The notes under the pieces were generated by a model that ran no database searches, had not been told where the DNA came from, and worked only from the letters and a program-made list of their open reading frames with translations. Below are positions 56,262 to 64,000 of a stretch of DNA of 64,000 bases, piece after piece. Within the stretch, counting starts at the first letter, position 1; the number at the start of each line of letters is the position of its first letter. This DNA is from JBECKW01 sp040235505 (GTDB lineage Bacteria; Desulfobacterota; Desulfobacteria; Desulfobacterales; JAFDDL01), in assembly GCA_040235505.1 (NCBI GenBank), contig JBECKW010000136.1, positions 14,722-78,721 of the forward strand, read 5' to 3'. Position numbers and translations under genes: made by a program.

Positions 56262-56876
56262 ATGGCGATATTTAATTTAAAAAAGCGTGAAATAGAATGT
56301 AAACTCGTCTACTATGGCCCCGGACGATGCGGCAAAACCACCAACCTGGAATATATATATAAAACCTTTAAAAAACAGGTCTCGGGCGATATGGTTTCCA
56401 TCAACACGGAAGGAGATCGAACGCTTTTTTTCGATTTTCTTCCCATTGGCCTGGGGAAAATCAAAGGGTGTGATGTCAGGGTTCAGCTTTATACGGTCCC
56501 CGGCCAGGTCAAATACAAATCAACCCGAAAGCTCGTTCTGAAGGGTGTGGACGGCATTATCTTTGTTGCCGATTCGCTGGATGTTCGAAGAGAAAAAAAC
56601 ATGCTGTCTCTCAAGGACCTTCAACAGAATTTGAAAGACTACGGCATGAGCATCTTCAAGATCCCCCTGATTCTTCAGTACAACAAGCGGGATCTCGGGG
56701 AGCAGGGGATTCCGATCATGCCGCTGGATCAGATGGAAAAAGAATTAAACAGCCAACTAAAGGCTCCTTCTTTCGCCGCCAGCGCGCTTTCAGGAGACGG
56801 CGTCGGAAAAACCCTTTCGGAAGGGCTGAAGTTGACACTGAAACATCTGCAAAAAGAGCTTCAGTGGGCCGGCTGA
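56262..56876 (+). CDS. MglA-like small GTPase
   Basis: A 204-residue Ras-like GTPase. The P-loop is PGRCGKTT (20-27), switch II TVPGQV (78-83) and the base-binding NKRDL (141-145). Thr78 replaces the usual Asp of DxxG, as in Myxococcus MglA, the polarity switch for gliding and type IV pili. No roadblock (MglB) GAP gene is adjacent. Operon partners are a TPR protein upstream and a DUF4388/cNMP protein and a PilZ protein downstream. GGAG is nine bases before the ATG. Confidence 0.9.
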   Translation: MAIFNLKKREIECKLVYYGPGRCGKTTNLEYIYKTFKKQVSGDMVSINTEGDRTLFFDFLPIGLGKIKGCDVRVQLYTVPGQVKYKSTRKLVLKGVDGIIFVADSLDVRREKNMLSLKDLQQNLKDYGMSIFKIPLILQYNKRDLGEQGIPIMPLDQMEKELNSQLKAPSFAASALSGDGVGKTLSEGLKLTLKHLQKELQWAG

Positions 56877-56900
56877 TAGTTGTGTTTTAAGAGGATATAA

Positions 56901-58085
56901 ATGAACGACATCGTTCTTTCAGGAAAACTTGAGTTTTTAGAATTGGCTGAGTTGCTGCAGCTTATCGGGAACAATGGAAGTTCCGGCGTTCTGCGTTTCA
57001 GAAGCCCACACGCCTCAAATCCCGCTTCCGTCTATATCGAAAAGGGAAATCCGATAAATGCTTCCAACGGATCCATTGTGGGACTGAATGCATTGTTGTC
57101 GCTCTTTGGATGGTCTGAAGGGGTCTTCGAGTTTTCCTCTGCCACAATACCGGTTAAAAAGGTTATTAACAAAAGCAGAATGGAAATCATTCTGGATGGC
57201 CTCAGGCTTATGGACGATGGAAAAATAGAAAAAATAGGACCTCAGAATATGCGCGTTTCGAGCTCGGGAACAACCAAAAAACTGGATGGTATTACCGTAC
57301 TCAAAGGACCGCTAGTGGATTATCTCTATATCGCCGATGAGGAAGCCTATCATGACGGCGATTTTATCGTGGAAGAGGGGAAGCATGGCAGCTGGATGTG
57401 GGTTGTTCTGGAAGGCATCGTGGAGATCATAAAACAGACACCCAATGGTCCCATGAGTATCGGAATGGTTTCGGAGGGTAGTTTCGTCGGGGATATCGCG
57501 ACGTTTCTTGCCAAGGAACATGTCCGTGGCGCATCTGCAAAAGCCCGGGGGACGGTGCAACTGGGTGTTATCGACTCCCAACGCCTGGCAAATGAATTCT
57601 CTTCCCTTTCAAAGGAATTCAGGGAGCTTCTGCTCAGCTTCGACAAGAGATTAAAGCAGGTATCCGGAAATACAATGCGAATTCGGATGAATCATCCATT
57701 ACTTGCGGATCTTCAGCCCGGGGTGGCTCCGTATACCTTCGATCCGTCCCTCGACGACAAGATACAGATGATCCGAAAAGGTAAGGCGGTTGTTTCGCGC
57801 CCCATGGGACAGGACAATGTCCAAGTGGTACTGGCGGAGTTGGTACCCGGAGATTTTATGGGACGCATTCCGTTCCTCGATACCGGTCTTGAACCCCATG
57901 ACGGAAATATATGGGTGTCTGAAGATATTGATCTTGAGACAGTGGATCCCATGAAATTCAATGATGAATACAAACATCTTTCCGCCACATTCAAGAACAT
58001 TATCAAACACATTTCCGCCTCCATTTCGGTTACTGTACAGACCGCTGAAAACGCCTTCAGCAAGGATTTTACAAAGCCAGAATAG
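56901..58085 (+). CDS. DUF4388 + cyclic-nucleotide-binding-like protein
   Basis: A 394-residue protein. The first ~100 residues fit DUF4388 (LSGKLEFLELAELLQLIGNNGSSGVLRF). A cyclic-nucleotide-binding-like beta barrel runs about 150-245 (DGDFIVEEG...GSFVGDIATFLA). A further ~130 residues may hold a second degenerate copy (MIRKGKAVVSRPMGQDN...PGDFMGRIPF). No HTH is seen, so it is a sensor or adaptor and not a CRP-type regulator. It is 24 bases after the MglA-like gene. The ligand is unknown. Confidence 0.78.
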   Translation: MNDIVLSGKLEFLELAELLQLIGNNGSSGVLRFRSPHASNPASVYIEKGNPINASNGSIVGLNALLSLFGWSEGVFEFSSATIPVKKVINKSRMEIILDGLRLMDDGKIEKIGPQNMRVSSSGTTKKLDGITVLKGPLVDYLYIADEEAYHDGDFIVEEGKHGSWMWVVLEGIVEIIKQTPNGPMSIGMVSEGSFVGDIATFLAKEHVRGASAKARGTVQLGVIDSQRLANEFSSLSKEFRELLLSFDKRLKQVSGNTMRIRMNHPLLADLQPGVAPYTFDPSLDDKIQMIRKGKAVVSRPMGQDNVQVVLAELVPGDFMGRIPFLDTGLEPHDGNIWVSEDIDLETVDPMKFNDEYKHLSATFKNIIKHISASISVTVQTAENAFSKDFTKPE

Positions 58086-58124
58086 CTAAACATAACAGCA
58101 GACTATCGCTCAAAGGAGCCAGGG

Positions 58125-58490
58125 ATGAACCCAGAGGAACATAGAAAACACCCACGTATTGACTCCATCAATTTGTCTTACATCTGCCTGGACCAAGGGG
58201 AAAATGTCGTCCAACAGGCAATGGCCAGGACCATCAACATTTCGAACTCCGGGTTGCTCATCGAAACCCATTTTCAGATGAAAACAGGCTATACTCTGGT
58301 CGCATCCATCGGGATACATGACGAGGTGATTGATATAAAGGGTAAAGTCGTTCATGTCCACCGCACGGATGGCGGCAAATACGTATCCGGCGTTGAAATT
58401 ACGGATATCGAAAACAAAGATGCGTCCCTTTGGACAGACTTTATCAGCAGGATCTCCTCGGCAGAATCCGATTCCAGCGCCCAGAAATGA
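58125..58490 (+). CDS. PilZ-domain protein
   Basis: A 121-residue single PilZ domain. RKHPRID near the N terminus and NISNSGLLIE match the c-di-GMP-binding RxxxR and (D/N)xSxxG motifs, though the second Gly of the usual SxGG is Leu. It is probably a c-di-GMP effector tied to the MglA operon. AAGGAG is about 8 bases before the ATG. The stop overlaps the phosphoesterase start by four bases. Confidence 0.82.
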   Translation: MNPEEHRKHPRIDSINLSYICLDQGENVVQQAMARTINISNSGLLIETHFQMKTGYTLVASIGIHDEVIDIKGKVVHVHRTDGGKYVSGVEITDIENKDASLWTDFISRISSAESDSSAQK

Positions 58491-58969
58491 AAATAGGTGT
58501 TCTATCAGATACCCATTCGATCCAGTCGACGGATGCACTCGTTCGACTTGCAAGGGGTTCCTTTTCAGACGTTTCCCTGATTCTACATGCCGGCGATCTG
58601 ATCAGCATGTCTGTTCTGGACGTTTTCTCCAACCGACAGGTCATTGCAGTGTGTGGCGACAAGGACAGAAAACCGATCACGGATTTTCTGCCGGAAAAAC
58701 AGCTTATTCATGCAAACGGATATCGAATAGGTCTTGTCCACGGCTGGGGCGATGCAAAGGGAATTGAAGAACGTGTCCTGTCATGTTTCGAGGACGTCCA
58801 TTGTATTGTTTTCGGTCATACCCACAAACCGAAAAACTGTATCCACGCGGGAATTTTTTTGTTCAATCCCGGCGCCTTTTCCGGAAGCAGATTCTTGAAA
58901 CGACATCCGACCGCAGGCATCTTAACCATCGGAAACGGAATCAGCGGCAGCATTTTTCCGATTAAATAG
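58487..58969 (+). CDS. YfcE/MJ0936-family metallophosphoesterase
   Basis: A 160-residue phosphodiesterase with GVLSDTHS, LHAGDLI, CGDKDR and FGHTHKP metal motifs. It is a paralog of the gene at 16528. In this copy the third motif is GDKD instead of GNMD, so the canonical Asn is replaced. The ATG at 58487 is translationally coupled to the PilZ gene, which places it at the end of the MglA signalling operon. The substrate is unknown. Confidence 0.85.
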   Translation: MKIGVLSDTHSIQSTDALVRLARGSFSDVSLILHAGDLISMSVLDVFSNRQVIAVCGDKDRKPITDFLPEKQLIHANGYRIGLVHGWGDAKGIEERVLSCFEDVHCIVFGHTHKPKNCIHAGIFLFNPGAFSGSRFLKRHPTAGILTIGNGISGSIFPIK

Positions 58970-59095
58970 CGTAATTCGTTAATTTAAGGGAAATATGAAT
59001 TTTGTATGGACAGATACTGGAAGGAATGATACCAAAGCCATCGTTTTAAAAGTCCAAATTAAACGGTTTTAAAATAACGGAAAGGAAGTCTTTCA

Positions 59096-59992
59096 ATGAG
59101 CCAGGCGGTAATAGAAACGGATTTTCCAGGCTTGAATCTCCTCAAAAGGGGAAAAGTACGTGATATTTATGACCTTGGGGAACATCTGCTGATGGTCGCC
59201 ACCGACAGAATATCGGCATTCGATGTGGTCATGCCGGATCCGGTTCCGGACAAAGGGAAAATATTGACTCAGATTTCCATGTTCTGGTTCAATGAAATGT
59301 CGACCCTGATTTCCAATCATGTGGTCAGCAGCCAAGTGGAAGAGTTCCCCAATGAATGCCAACCCTATGCCGATGTTCTCCAGGACCGGAGCATGCTGGT
59401 AAAAAAGGCGGAACCGCTTGAAATTGAGTGCGTTGTACGGGGATATATTTCGGGATCAGGTTGGAAATCCTATCGTCAGGACGGTACGGTATGCGGCATC
59501 CGTCTGCAGGAGGGACTGAAAGAATCTGAAAAGCTCCCGACCCCCCTTTTCACACCGTCAACCAAGGCCGTTATCGGCGAACATGATGAAAATATCGATT
59601 TTGAAACCGCCTCCGAAATTATCGGGAAACCTCTTGCCGAAAAAGTTCGCAACCTGAGTCTTGCAATTTATCAAAAAGGCGCCGATATTGCCGCCGAAAA
59701 AGGTATCATCATTGCCGACACCAAATTCGAATTCGGTCTGGTTCAAGATGAACTGGTGTTGATCGATGAGGTGCTCACGCCTGATTCTTCAAGGTTCTGG
59801 CCGCGGGATACCTATTCGCCCGGAGGATCCCAAAAGAGTTTCGATAAACAATATGTTCGGGACTATCTCCAGTCCCTGGAGTGGTCGAAAACCCCACCGG
59901 GTCCACGGCTTCCGGAGGAGGTTATTAAAAACACACGTTCCAAGTATATGGAGGCTCTGTATCTTATTACCGGCAAAGATTATGCCTTTTGA
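59096..59992 (+). CDS. purC: SAICAR synthetase
   Basis: Ligates aspartate to CAIR in purine synthesis. The 298-residue protein has the GKVRDIYDLG and ATDRISAFDVVMP ATP-binding region, the VVRGYISGSGWKSY signature and the DTKFEFG and IDEVLTPDSSRFW motifs. It is the longer, eukaryote-like class I form (about 300 residues rather than the 240-residue Bacillus/E. coli type). GGAAAGGAAG precedes the ATG. The ParB-like gene overlaps its end by 11 bases. Confidence 0.96.
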   Translation: MSQAVIETDFPGLNLLKRGKVRDIYDLGEHLLMVATDRISAFDVVMPDPVPDKGKILTQISMFWFNEMSTLISNHVVSSQVEEFPNECQPYADVLQDRSMLVKKAEPLEIECVVRGYISGSGWKSYRQDGTVCGIRLQEGLKESEKLPTPLFTPSTKAVIGEHDENIDFETASEIIGKPLAEKVRNLSLAIYQKGADIAAEKGIIIADTKFEFGLVQDELVLIDEVLTPDSSRFWPRDTYSPGGSQKSFDKQYVRDYLQSLEWSKTPPGPRLPEEVIKNTRSKYMEALYLITGKDYAF

Positions 59993-60962
59993 ATATCAAC
60001 TGAGGACAATTTCCCTATCCGATGTCGACCCGATGGGGGAACAGTTCCGGATCACCACAAAAACAGAAACAGCGGATCTCGTTTCCATTTTAAAACAGGT
60101 GGGTCTTACGAATCCGCCTGTTTTTATTTCATCTGAAAACGGTTATCAGGTGATATGCGGCTATCGTCGGGTGGCTGCGGCCAGGAGTTTAGGCTGGGAA
60201 ACCATCCCCGCCCGAATTTTGCCAAAAGAAACCGATTTCTTTTCGTGTGCCGTATTGGCGGTATCGGAAAACATAATCGAACGGCCCCTGAACCTTATCG
60301 AAACCTCAAGGGCGCTTTCGCTTTTTTCCAAGTATGCCCCCGATCAGGAAAAACTGCGGGAAATCTCTGAAAAAATCGGTCTTCCGAACAATCCATCAAT
60401 AGTAAAAAAGCTGCTTCCTCTCTGCAGCCTGCCCCAGGTATTGCAGGAAGCAATTGTATCCGGAGCGCTGGCCCTTCCCAATGCGCTGATGCTTTCCAAA
60501 CTGCCCTCCGAAACCGCTATTTCCCTATCCGCATTTTTGAGAAGGTTAAGGCTCAGCCTTCACAAACAACGAGAACTTATTGGTATTATACAGGAAATAG
60601 CCATTCGCGATGATATATCTATTGAAGCAATTCTGAATGCTAAGGCCATAGAAAACATCCTGAATGATCCTGAAATGGATCTTCCCCGAAAAACAGGTCT
60701 TATCCGCGATTATTTAAGAAAACGCCGTTATCCCCATTTGTCACGGGCACATGAGGCATTTGAACGTCTTAAGGGCGAGTTGAAGTTAGGGGAATACGTC
60801 GACTTGAAACCACCTCCAGGATTTGAGGGAAACCGCTATACCCTCACACTGATTTTCGGAAGCATGACTGAACTGGAACAGCAGAAGAAAACAATCGAAC
60901 GCCTGTCCGGTGATGACAACTTGATTCGCCTGCTTTCTTCACGAGACCCCCAGAGTTCGTAA
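59982..60962 (+). CDS. ParB-like nuclease-domain protein, orphan
   Basis: A 326-residue protein. The N-terminal ParB/sulfiredoxin-like fold shows VICGYRRVAAARSLGWETIPARI, with GYRRVAAA at 60-67. A helical middle region and an unassigned C terminus follow. There is no parA neighbour, and chromosomal ParB normally sits beside parA near the origin, so this is probably a paralog with another role. The ATG at 59982 overlaps the purC stop. A longer frame from 59766 runs through purC and is rejected. Confidence 0.7.
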   Translation: MPFEYQLRTISLSDVDPMGEQFRITTKTETADLVSILKQVGLTNPPVFISSENGYQVICGYRRVAAARSLGWETIPARILPKETDFFSCAVLAVSENIIERPLNLIETSRALSLFSKYAPDQEKLREISEKIGLPNNPSIVKKLLPLCSLPQVLQEAIVSGALALPNALMLSKLPSETAISLSAFLRRLRLSLHKQRELIGIIQEIAIRDDISIEAILNAKAIENILNDPEMDLPRKTGLIRDYLRKRRYPHLSRAHEAFERLKGELKLGEYVDLKPPPGFEGNRYTLTLIFGSMTELEQQKKTIERLSGDDNLIRLLSSRDPQSS

Positions 60963-61019
60963 TCCCGCCACTGTTTCGAATTGCACCAAACTGATTTTCC
61001 ATAGAAAGCCTGAAACATC

Positions 61020-61047
61020 TTGACATATAAGACCATCTGATTATAAC
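61020..61047 (+). promoter_or_regulatory. Promoter of the TetR/SPL-like genes
   Basis: TTGACA (61020-61025), 16 bases, TATAAC (61042-61047), about 137 bases before the TetR start. Confidence 0.55.
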
Positions 61048-61184
61048 CTAATGAAAGAAATAAATCGTATTCATAATATGATTTGCAGTTTATTTTAATT
61101 TCAAACACTCAGCACAGACCCAAGCAAGTTTTCCTCCCCACCCCGTTACAGGACATTCTGGACAAACAGGCGGCAAACGTTACG

Positions 61185-61829
61185 ATGGGCATTCAGGAAA
61201 GAAAAAAAAGGGAAAAGGAAGGGCGGCGGCATCAGATTCTGGCAGCTTCAAAGCAGCTTTTTTCCGACCGCGGTTTTCACCAGACCACCATGGAGGATAT
61301 TGCCAGTGCTGCGGAGCTGAGCCCGGGTACGATTTATTTATATTTCAAAAGTAAGGATGAGCTTTTTGCAGAACTTTCATTGGGTGTTATTGAATATTTC
61401 AACAACAGGCTCGAAAAGCTTTCCCAGAATAACCATATCCCCACCGAACAAAAACTTTCCGGCGTAAAAGACATTCTCCAGGATATCTGTACGTTCGATT
61501 CTTTTATTCTTGTCAACGCCCTCAAGCTCCAGTCCGGCGAGACGTTGAAAAAGCTGAGTCCGCGTCTGATCAACGAACTCCGAAAACAAGCCGGAAGCGT
61601 TGTCGATCATCTTTCGAACATTTTCAGCGAAGGCGTCTTCAGCGGCATTTTTATCGACAAACAACCGGAAATTTTTACCGGAACGCTATGGGGAATTTTC
61701 AGCGGCATGGTGCTGTTGAATGAAATCCGGGAAAGTTTTGCATCAAAAGCTGAGGACCTCCCTCAAACAATTGAAAATGCTTTTGAAATTTTTTCCAGAG
61801 GAATCCAGAAACATCCCGAACATTCATAG
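61185..61829 (+). CDS. TetR/AcrR-family transcriptional regulator
   Basis: A 214-residue repressor-type protein. The N-terminal HTH reads ILAASKQLFSDRGFHQTTMEDIASAAELSPGTIYLYFKSKDELFAEL, the TetR signature. The C-terminal ligand domain gives no clue to the inducer. The start at 61185 (MGIQERKKREKEGRR) has AGGCGG upstream. Residues encoded upstream of it are not family-like. The SPL-like gene begins 87 bases downstream on the same strand. Confidence 0.88.
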   Translation: MGIQERKKREKEGRRHQILAASKQLFSDRGFHQTTMEDIASAAELSPGTIYLYFKSKDELFAELSLGVIEYFNNRLEKLSQNNHIPTEQKLSGVKDILQDICTFDSFILVNALKLQSGETLKKLSPRLINELRKQAGSVVDHLSNIFSEGVFSGIFIDKQPEIFTGTLWGIFSGMVLLNEIRESFASKAEDLPQTIENAFEIFSRGIQKHPEHS

Positions 61830-61916
61830 GAAATAATGTCCATCCGCTCGACTTGCTCTTGGAATCCAAACCTTATCGTGCTAAGGTGCCGCCTTTAAAA
61901 AAAGGATTAACCCACT

Positions 61917-63023
61917 TTGGCGCTGTCAACATTATTTATACATCAGGATGTCGTCGATACCCCGCTAACAGGGGATATTCGAAAACGCCTCTCCCATATT
62001 CCCTGCGAAATCGTACAGGACGGACATGAAGTTTTCAAACATGTCACAAGCGTAGAAGAACCTGCACTGGCCGTTTCAAAGGGGAAAGAGGTTCTTTTTC
62101 TAACCCGAAATAAGGGGCTTTTCATCAAGTCCTGTCCCGGCACCCGGGAATACAACTGTTGCGGGTATAAAATCCTGCATATCGGTACCTTTTGCAACAT
62201 GGATTGCAGCTACTGCATTCTCCAGGCATATTTTCACCCACCGGTACTTCAATATTTTTTAAATCAGGAACAAATGCTTCTGGAGCTTGAATCGCTGTTT
62301 TGTGAACCCGGCATTCATCGGATCGGTACCGGAGAATTTACGGACAGCATGATATGGGAATTCTGGACCGATACGGCCGGACTCCTGGTGCCGAAATTCG
62401 CAACCCAGCATCGTGCGGTGCTGGAGCTTAAAACAAAAACCACTGCCGTTGATGCACTCAGGGATATTGCGCATAACAAAAAAACCATTGCTGCCTGGTC
62501 ACTGAACACACCGCATGTGATTCAAAGGGAGGAACGGGGTACTGCCTCCCTCAAGGCGAGATTGGATGCAGCCGCGGCATGTGAGTCGTGGGGATATCCG
62601 CTGGCCTTTCATTTCGATCCGATGGTGATATACGACGGATGCGAGAAAGATTACGAAGCAGTGATAAAGGAGCTTTTCACTCGTATCCGCCCTGAAAGTG
62701 TTGTGTGGATAAGCCTCGGTACTTTTCGGTTTATGCCGGATTTAAAACCGATTATCCAGCACCGATTTCCGGATTCCAGAATCATATATGGAGAGTTCGT
62801 CGCCGGCCTGGATGGCAAGATGCGATATTTCAAACCGCTGCGAATCGAATTATACCGTCATATTGTCCGCTCCATTCGCAAGATTGCACCCGAGGTTCTA
62901 ATCTATTTTTGCATGGAAGACGATGAAGTCTGGAAAAAGGCACTCGGATTTCTGCCGTCCGAAAAAGGCGGGTTGGAAAAGATGCTGGACGAAAGTGCCG
63001 CTGCACATTGCGATTTAGGATAA
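61917..63023 (+). CDS. Spore photoproduct lyase-like radical SAM protein
   Basis: A 368-residue radical SAM protein. The cluster motif CNMDCSYC supplies C93, C97 and C100, and the following ILQAYF and later FHFDP and LGTFRF match SPL (SplB) proteins, which repair the thymine dimer of spores. The genome type suggested here does not sporulate, so the substrate may differ. The start is TTG at 61917 with only a weak AAGGA about 12 bases upstream, so it could begin slightly elsewhere. Confidence 0.85.
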   Translation: MALSTLFIHQDVVDTPLTGDIRKRLSHIPCEIVQDGHEVFKHVTSVEEPALAVSKGKEVLFLTRNKGLFIKSCPGTREYNCCGYKILHIGTFCNMDCSYCILQAYFHPPVLQYFLNQEQMLLELESLFCEPGIHRIGTGEFTDSMIWEFWTDTAGLLVPKFATQHRAVLELKTKTTAVDALRDIAHNKKTIAAWSLNTPHVIQREERGTASLKARLDAAAACESWGYPLAFHFDPMVIYDGCEKDYEAVIKELFTRIRPESVVWISLGTFRFMPDLKPIIQHRFPDSRIIYGEFVAGLDGKMRYFKPLRIELYRHIVRSIRKIAPEVLIYFCMEDDEVWKKALGFLPSEKGGLEKMLDESAAAHCDLG

Positions 63024-63042
63024 TGACGGTTCATTAAAAATA

Positions 63043-63076
63043 AGAGAGGGGGTGCTCAGAGCATCCCCTCTCTTTA
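63043..63076. terminator. Bidirectional terminator
   Basis: AGAGAGGGGGTGCTC (63043-63057) pairs with GAGCATCCCCTCTCT (63059-63073) with one G-U pair, then TTT. On the other strand it leads into TTATTTTTAA. It separates the convergent SPL-like gene and EF-G-like gene. Confidence 0.85.
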
Positions 63077-63098
63077 GATCGAAGGAAAAAAACGGCGA

Positions 63099-64000
63099 TC
63101 AGGAATCCTTCTGACTGTTAATCTCGTCGATTACCTTCTGGGAAAGCTGAGAAGGCACCTCGTCGTAATGTGAAAAATCCATGGAAAAAGTGCCGCGTCC
63201 ACCGGTGATGGACCTCAGGTCAATGGCGTAGGTAAGAAACTCGCTCATGGGGACCTGGGCCTTTATCACCTGATATTTCCCTTTGGAGTCCATCCCCAGA
63301 ACCCGTCCGCGCCGGCTGTTCAAATCCCCCATGATATCTCCCATGAACTCGTCCGGAGTCGTAATGGCCACTTCCATAATCGGCTCCAAGAGAGCTGGCG
63401 CTGCATCCAGGGCCGCTTTTTTAAATGCCAGGGAACCGGCGATCTTGAAAGCCATTTCCGAAGAATCGACCGCGTGATAAGATCCGTCATCCAGGGTTAC
63501 CTTAAAATCGACCAGCGGGAACCCGGCAAGAACCCCCCTCTCGGCTGCTTCGACAACGCCTTTTTCAACGGCCGGAATATATGTTTTGGGGATTGAGCCA
63601 CCGACAATGGCATCCACGAATTCAAAACCTTTTCCCCTGGGCAGCGGTTCCATCTGAATCCAGCAGTCTCCGAACTGGCCGTGGCCACCGGACTGTTTCT
63701 TATGACGCCCCTGAACCCGAACCTTCTTTTTAATGGTTTCGCGGTAGGGAACCTTCGGCGGTTTCAGAAGGACTTCGACATTGAATTTTCTTTTCAACTT
63801 GTCCACCGTGGTCTCGATATGAATCTCCCCGCGACCGGAAAGCAGTATTTCCTTTGTTTCAGAATTCCGGGTAAGCTTGAGGGCAACATCTTCATTAAGT
63901 ATTTTTGAAAGGGAAGAAACAATTTTATCCTCTTCGCCTTCCTTTTTAGCACCCAGGGCGAAAGTAATCAGGGGCGGAAGGGGTTCTGCAGACTTGAATT
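63099..64000 (-). CDS. Elongation factor G-like protein, C-terminal part
   Basis: The minus-strand frame is open to the right edge, so the gene is cut. About 300 residues are visible, covering EF-G domains III-V. The region at the edge reads GRGEIHIETTVDKLKRKF and is followed by SGGHGQFGD, EKGVVEAAERG and GDLNSRRGRVLGM. These features fit the second, EF-G-like family (FusA2/EF-G-II type) and not the spd-type factor at 11311. The GTPase domain lies outside the window. The gene ends next to the bidirectional terminator. Confidence 0.88.
   Translation of the reverse strand, partial: FKSAEPLPPLITFALGAKKEGEEDKIVSSLSKILNEDVALKLTRNSETKEILLSGRGEIHIETTVDKLKRKFNVEVLLKPPKVPYRETIKKKVRVQGRHKKQSGGHGQFGDCWIQMEPLPRGKGFEFVDAIVGGSIPKTYIPAVEKGVVEAAERGVLAGFPLVDFKVTLDDGSYHAVDSSEMAFKIAGSLAFKKAALDAAPALLEPIMEVAITTPDEFMGDIMGDLNSRRGRVLGMDSKGKYQVIKAQVPMSEFLTYAIDLRSITGGRGTFSMDFSHYDEVPSQLSQKVIDEINSQKDS

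Overview
The window looks like the chromosome of a Gram-negative deltaproteobacterium, most like the Desulfobacterales (Desulfosarcina/Desulfococcus-type sulfate reducers). This is inferred from gene content: an spd-type elongation factor G (AHIDSGKTT), a second EF-G-like protein, a DUF2760/Hsp70 pair, an acyl-CoA hydrolase/GNAT fusion, a C4 zinc-ribbon gene followed by rnpB, and many PilZ, HDOD, HD-GYP and MglA-type signalling genes. Genes are dense on both strands, often with ATGA stop/start overlaps, and TTG starts are fairly common. I see no insertion sequence, prophage, CRISPR array or rRNA operon. Both edges cut genes: rsmB on the left and an EF-G-like gene on the right.

Layout. 1-3775 (minus): ribF, a flippase-like membrane protein, def, fmt and the start of rsmB. 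3839-5471 (plus): tRNA-Leu(CAG), a PilZ protein and djlA. 5446-8257 (minus): a NIL/ferredoxin gene, mnmA and mtaB, a tRNA sulfur-modification operon. 8371-13395: an acyltransferase/lipase fusion (plus), a RecA-fold ATPase and an spd-type fusA (minus). 13833-18820: the acyl-CoA hydrolase/GNAT fusion and rsmG (plus), then yfcE and ygiQ (minus). 18953-23611 (plus): glgP, an EAL-like/HDOD protein, a 99-bp inverted-repeat element and a TPR protein. 23614-27811 (minus): M48 protease, ahcY and a REC-REC-HD-GYP regulator. 28094-32998 (plus): a DHH-CBS protein, htpG with a sigma-32-like promoter, hisB and hisA. 33018-41208 (plus): dnaG-rpoD, a CAU tRNA, nif3, the zinc-ribbon gene, rnpB, an HPr-domain protein and ispD.

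41255-49156: a long perfect inverted repeat lies between ispD and a convergent SLOG/yvcK pair. It is followed by an AhpF-like reductase and then a chaperone-like neighbourhood: a DUF1232-J-domain protein, a small Cys-rich protein, DUF2760 and a large divergent Hsp70. 49329-55181 (plus): ispF-cysS-uvrB-uvrC. 55267-58969 (plus): a TPR protein, an MglA-like GTPase, a DUF4388/cyclic-nucleotide-binding protein, a PilZ protein and a phosphoesterase, probably a polarity or motility signalling operon. 59096-64000: purC, a ParB-like protein, a TetR regulator, a spore-photoproduct-lyase-like radical SAM protein, a bidirectional terminator and the 3' part of an EF-G-like gene.

Most of the window is housekeeping (translation, tRNA modification, replication initiation and sigma factor, isoprenoid, histidine and purine synthesis, nucleotide excision repair). 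The less ordinary material is the DUF1232-J/DUF2760/Hsp70 neighbourhood, the HPr-domain protein, the acyltransferase-lipase fusion, the DHH-CBS protein without a nucleotidyltransferase, the repeat inside rsmG and the two large inverted repeats. Functions are read from motifs in the sequence and known families; nothing was searched.
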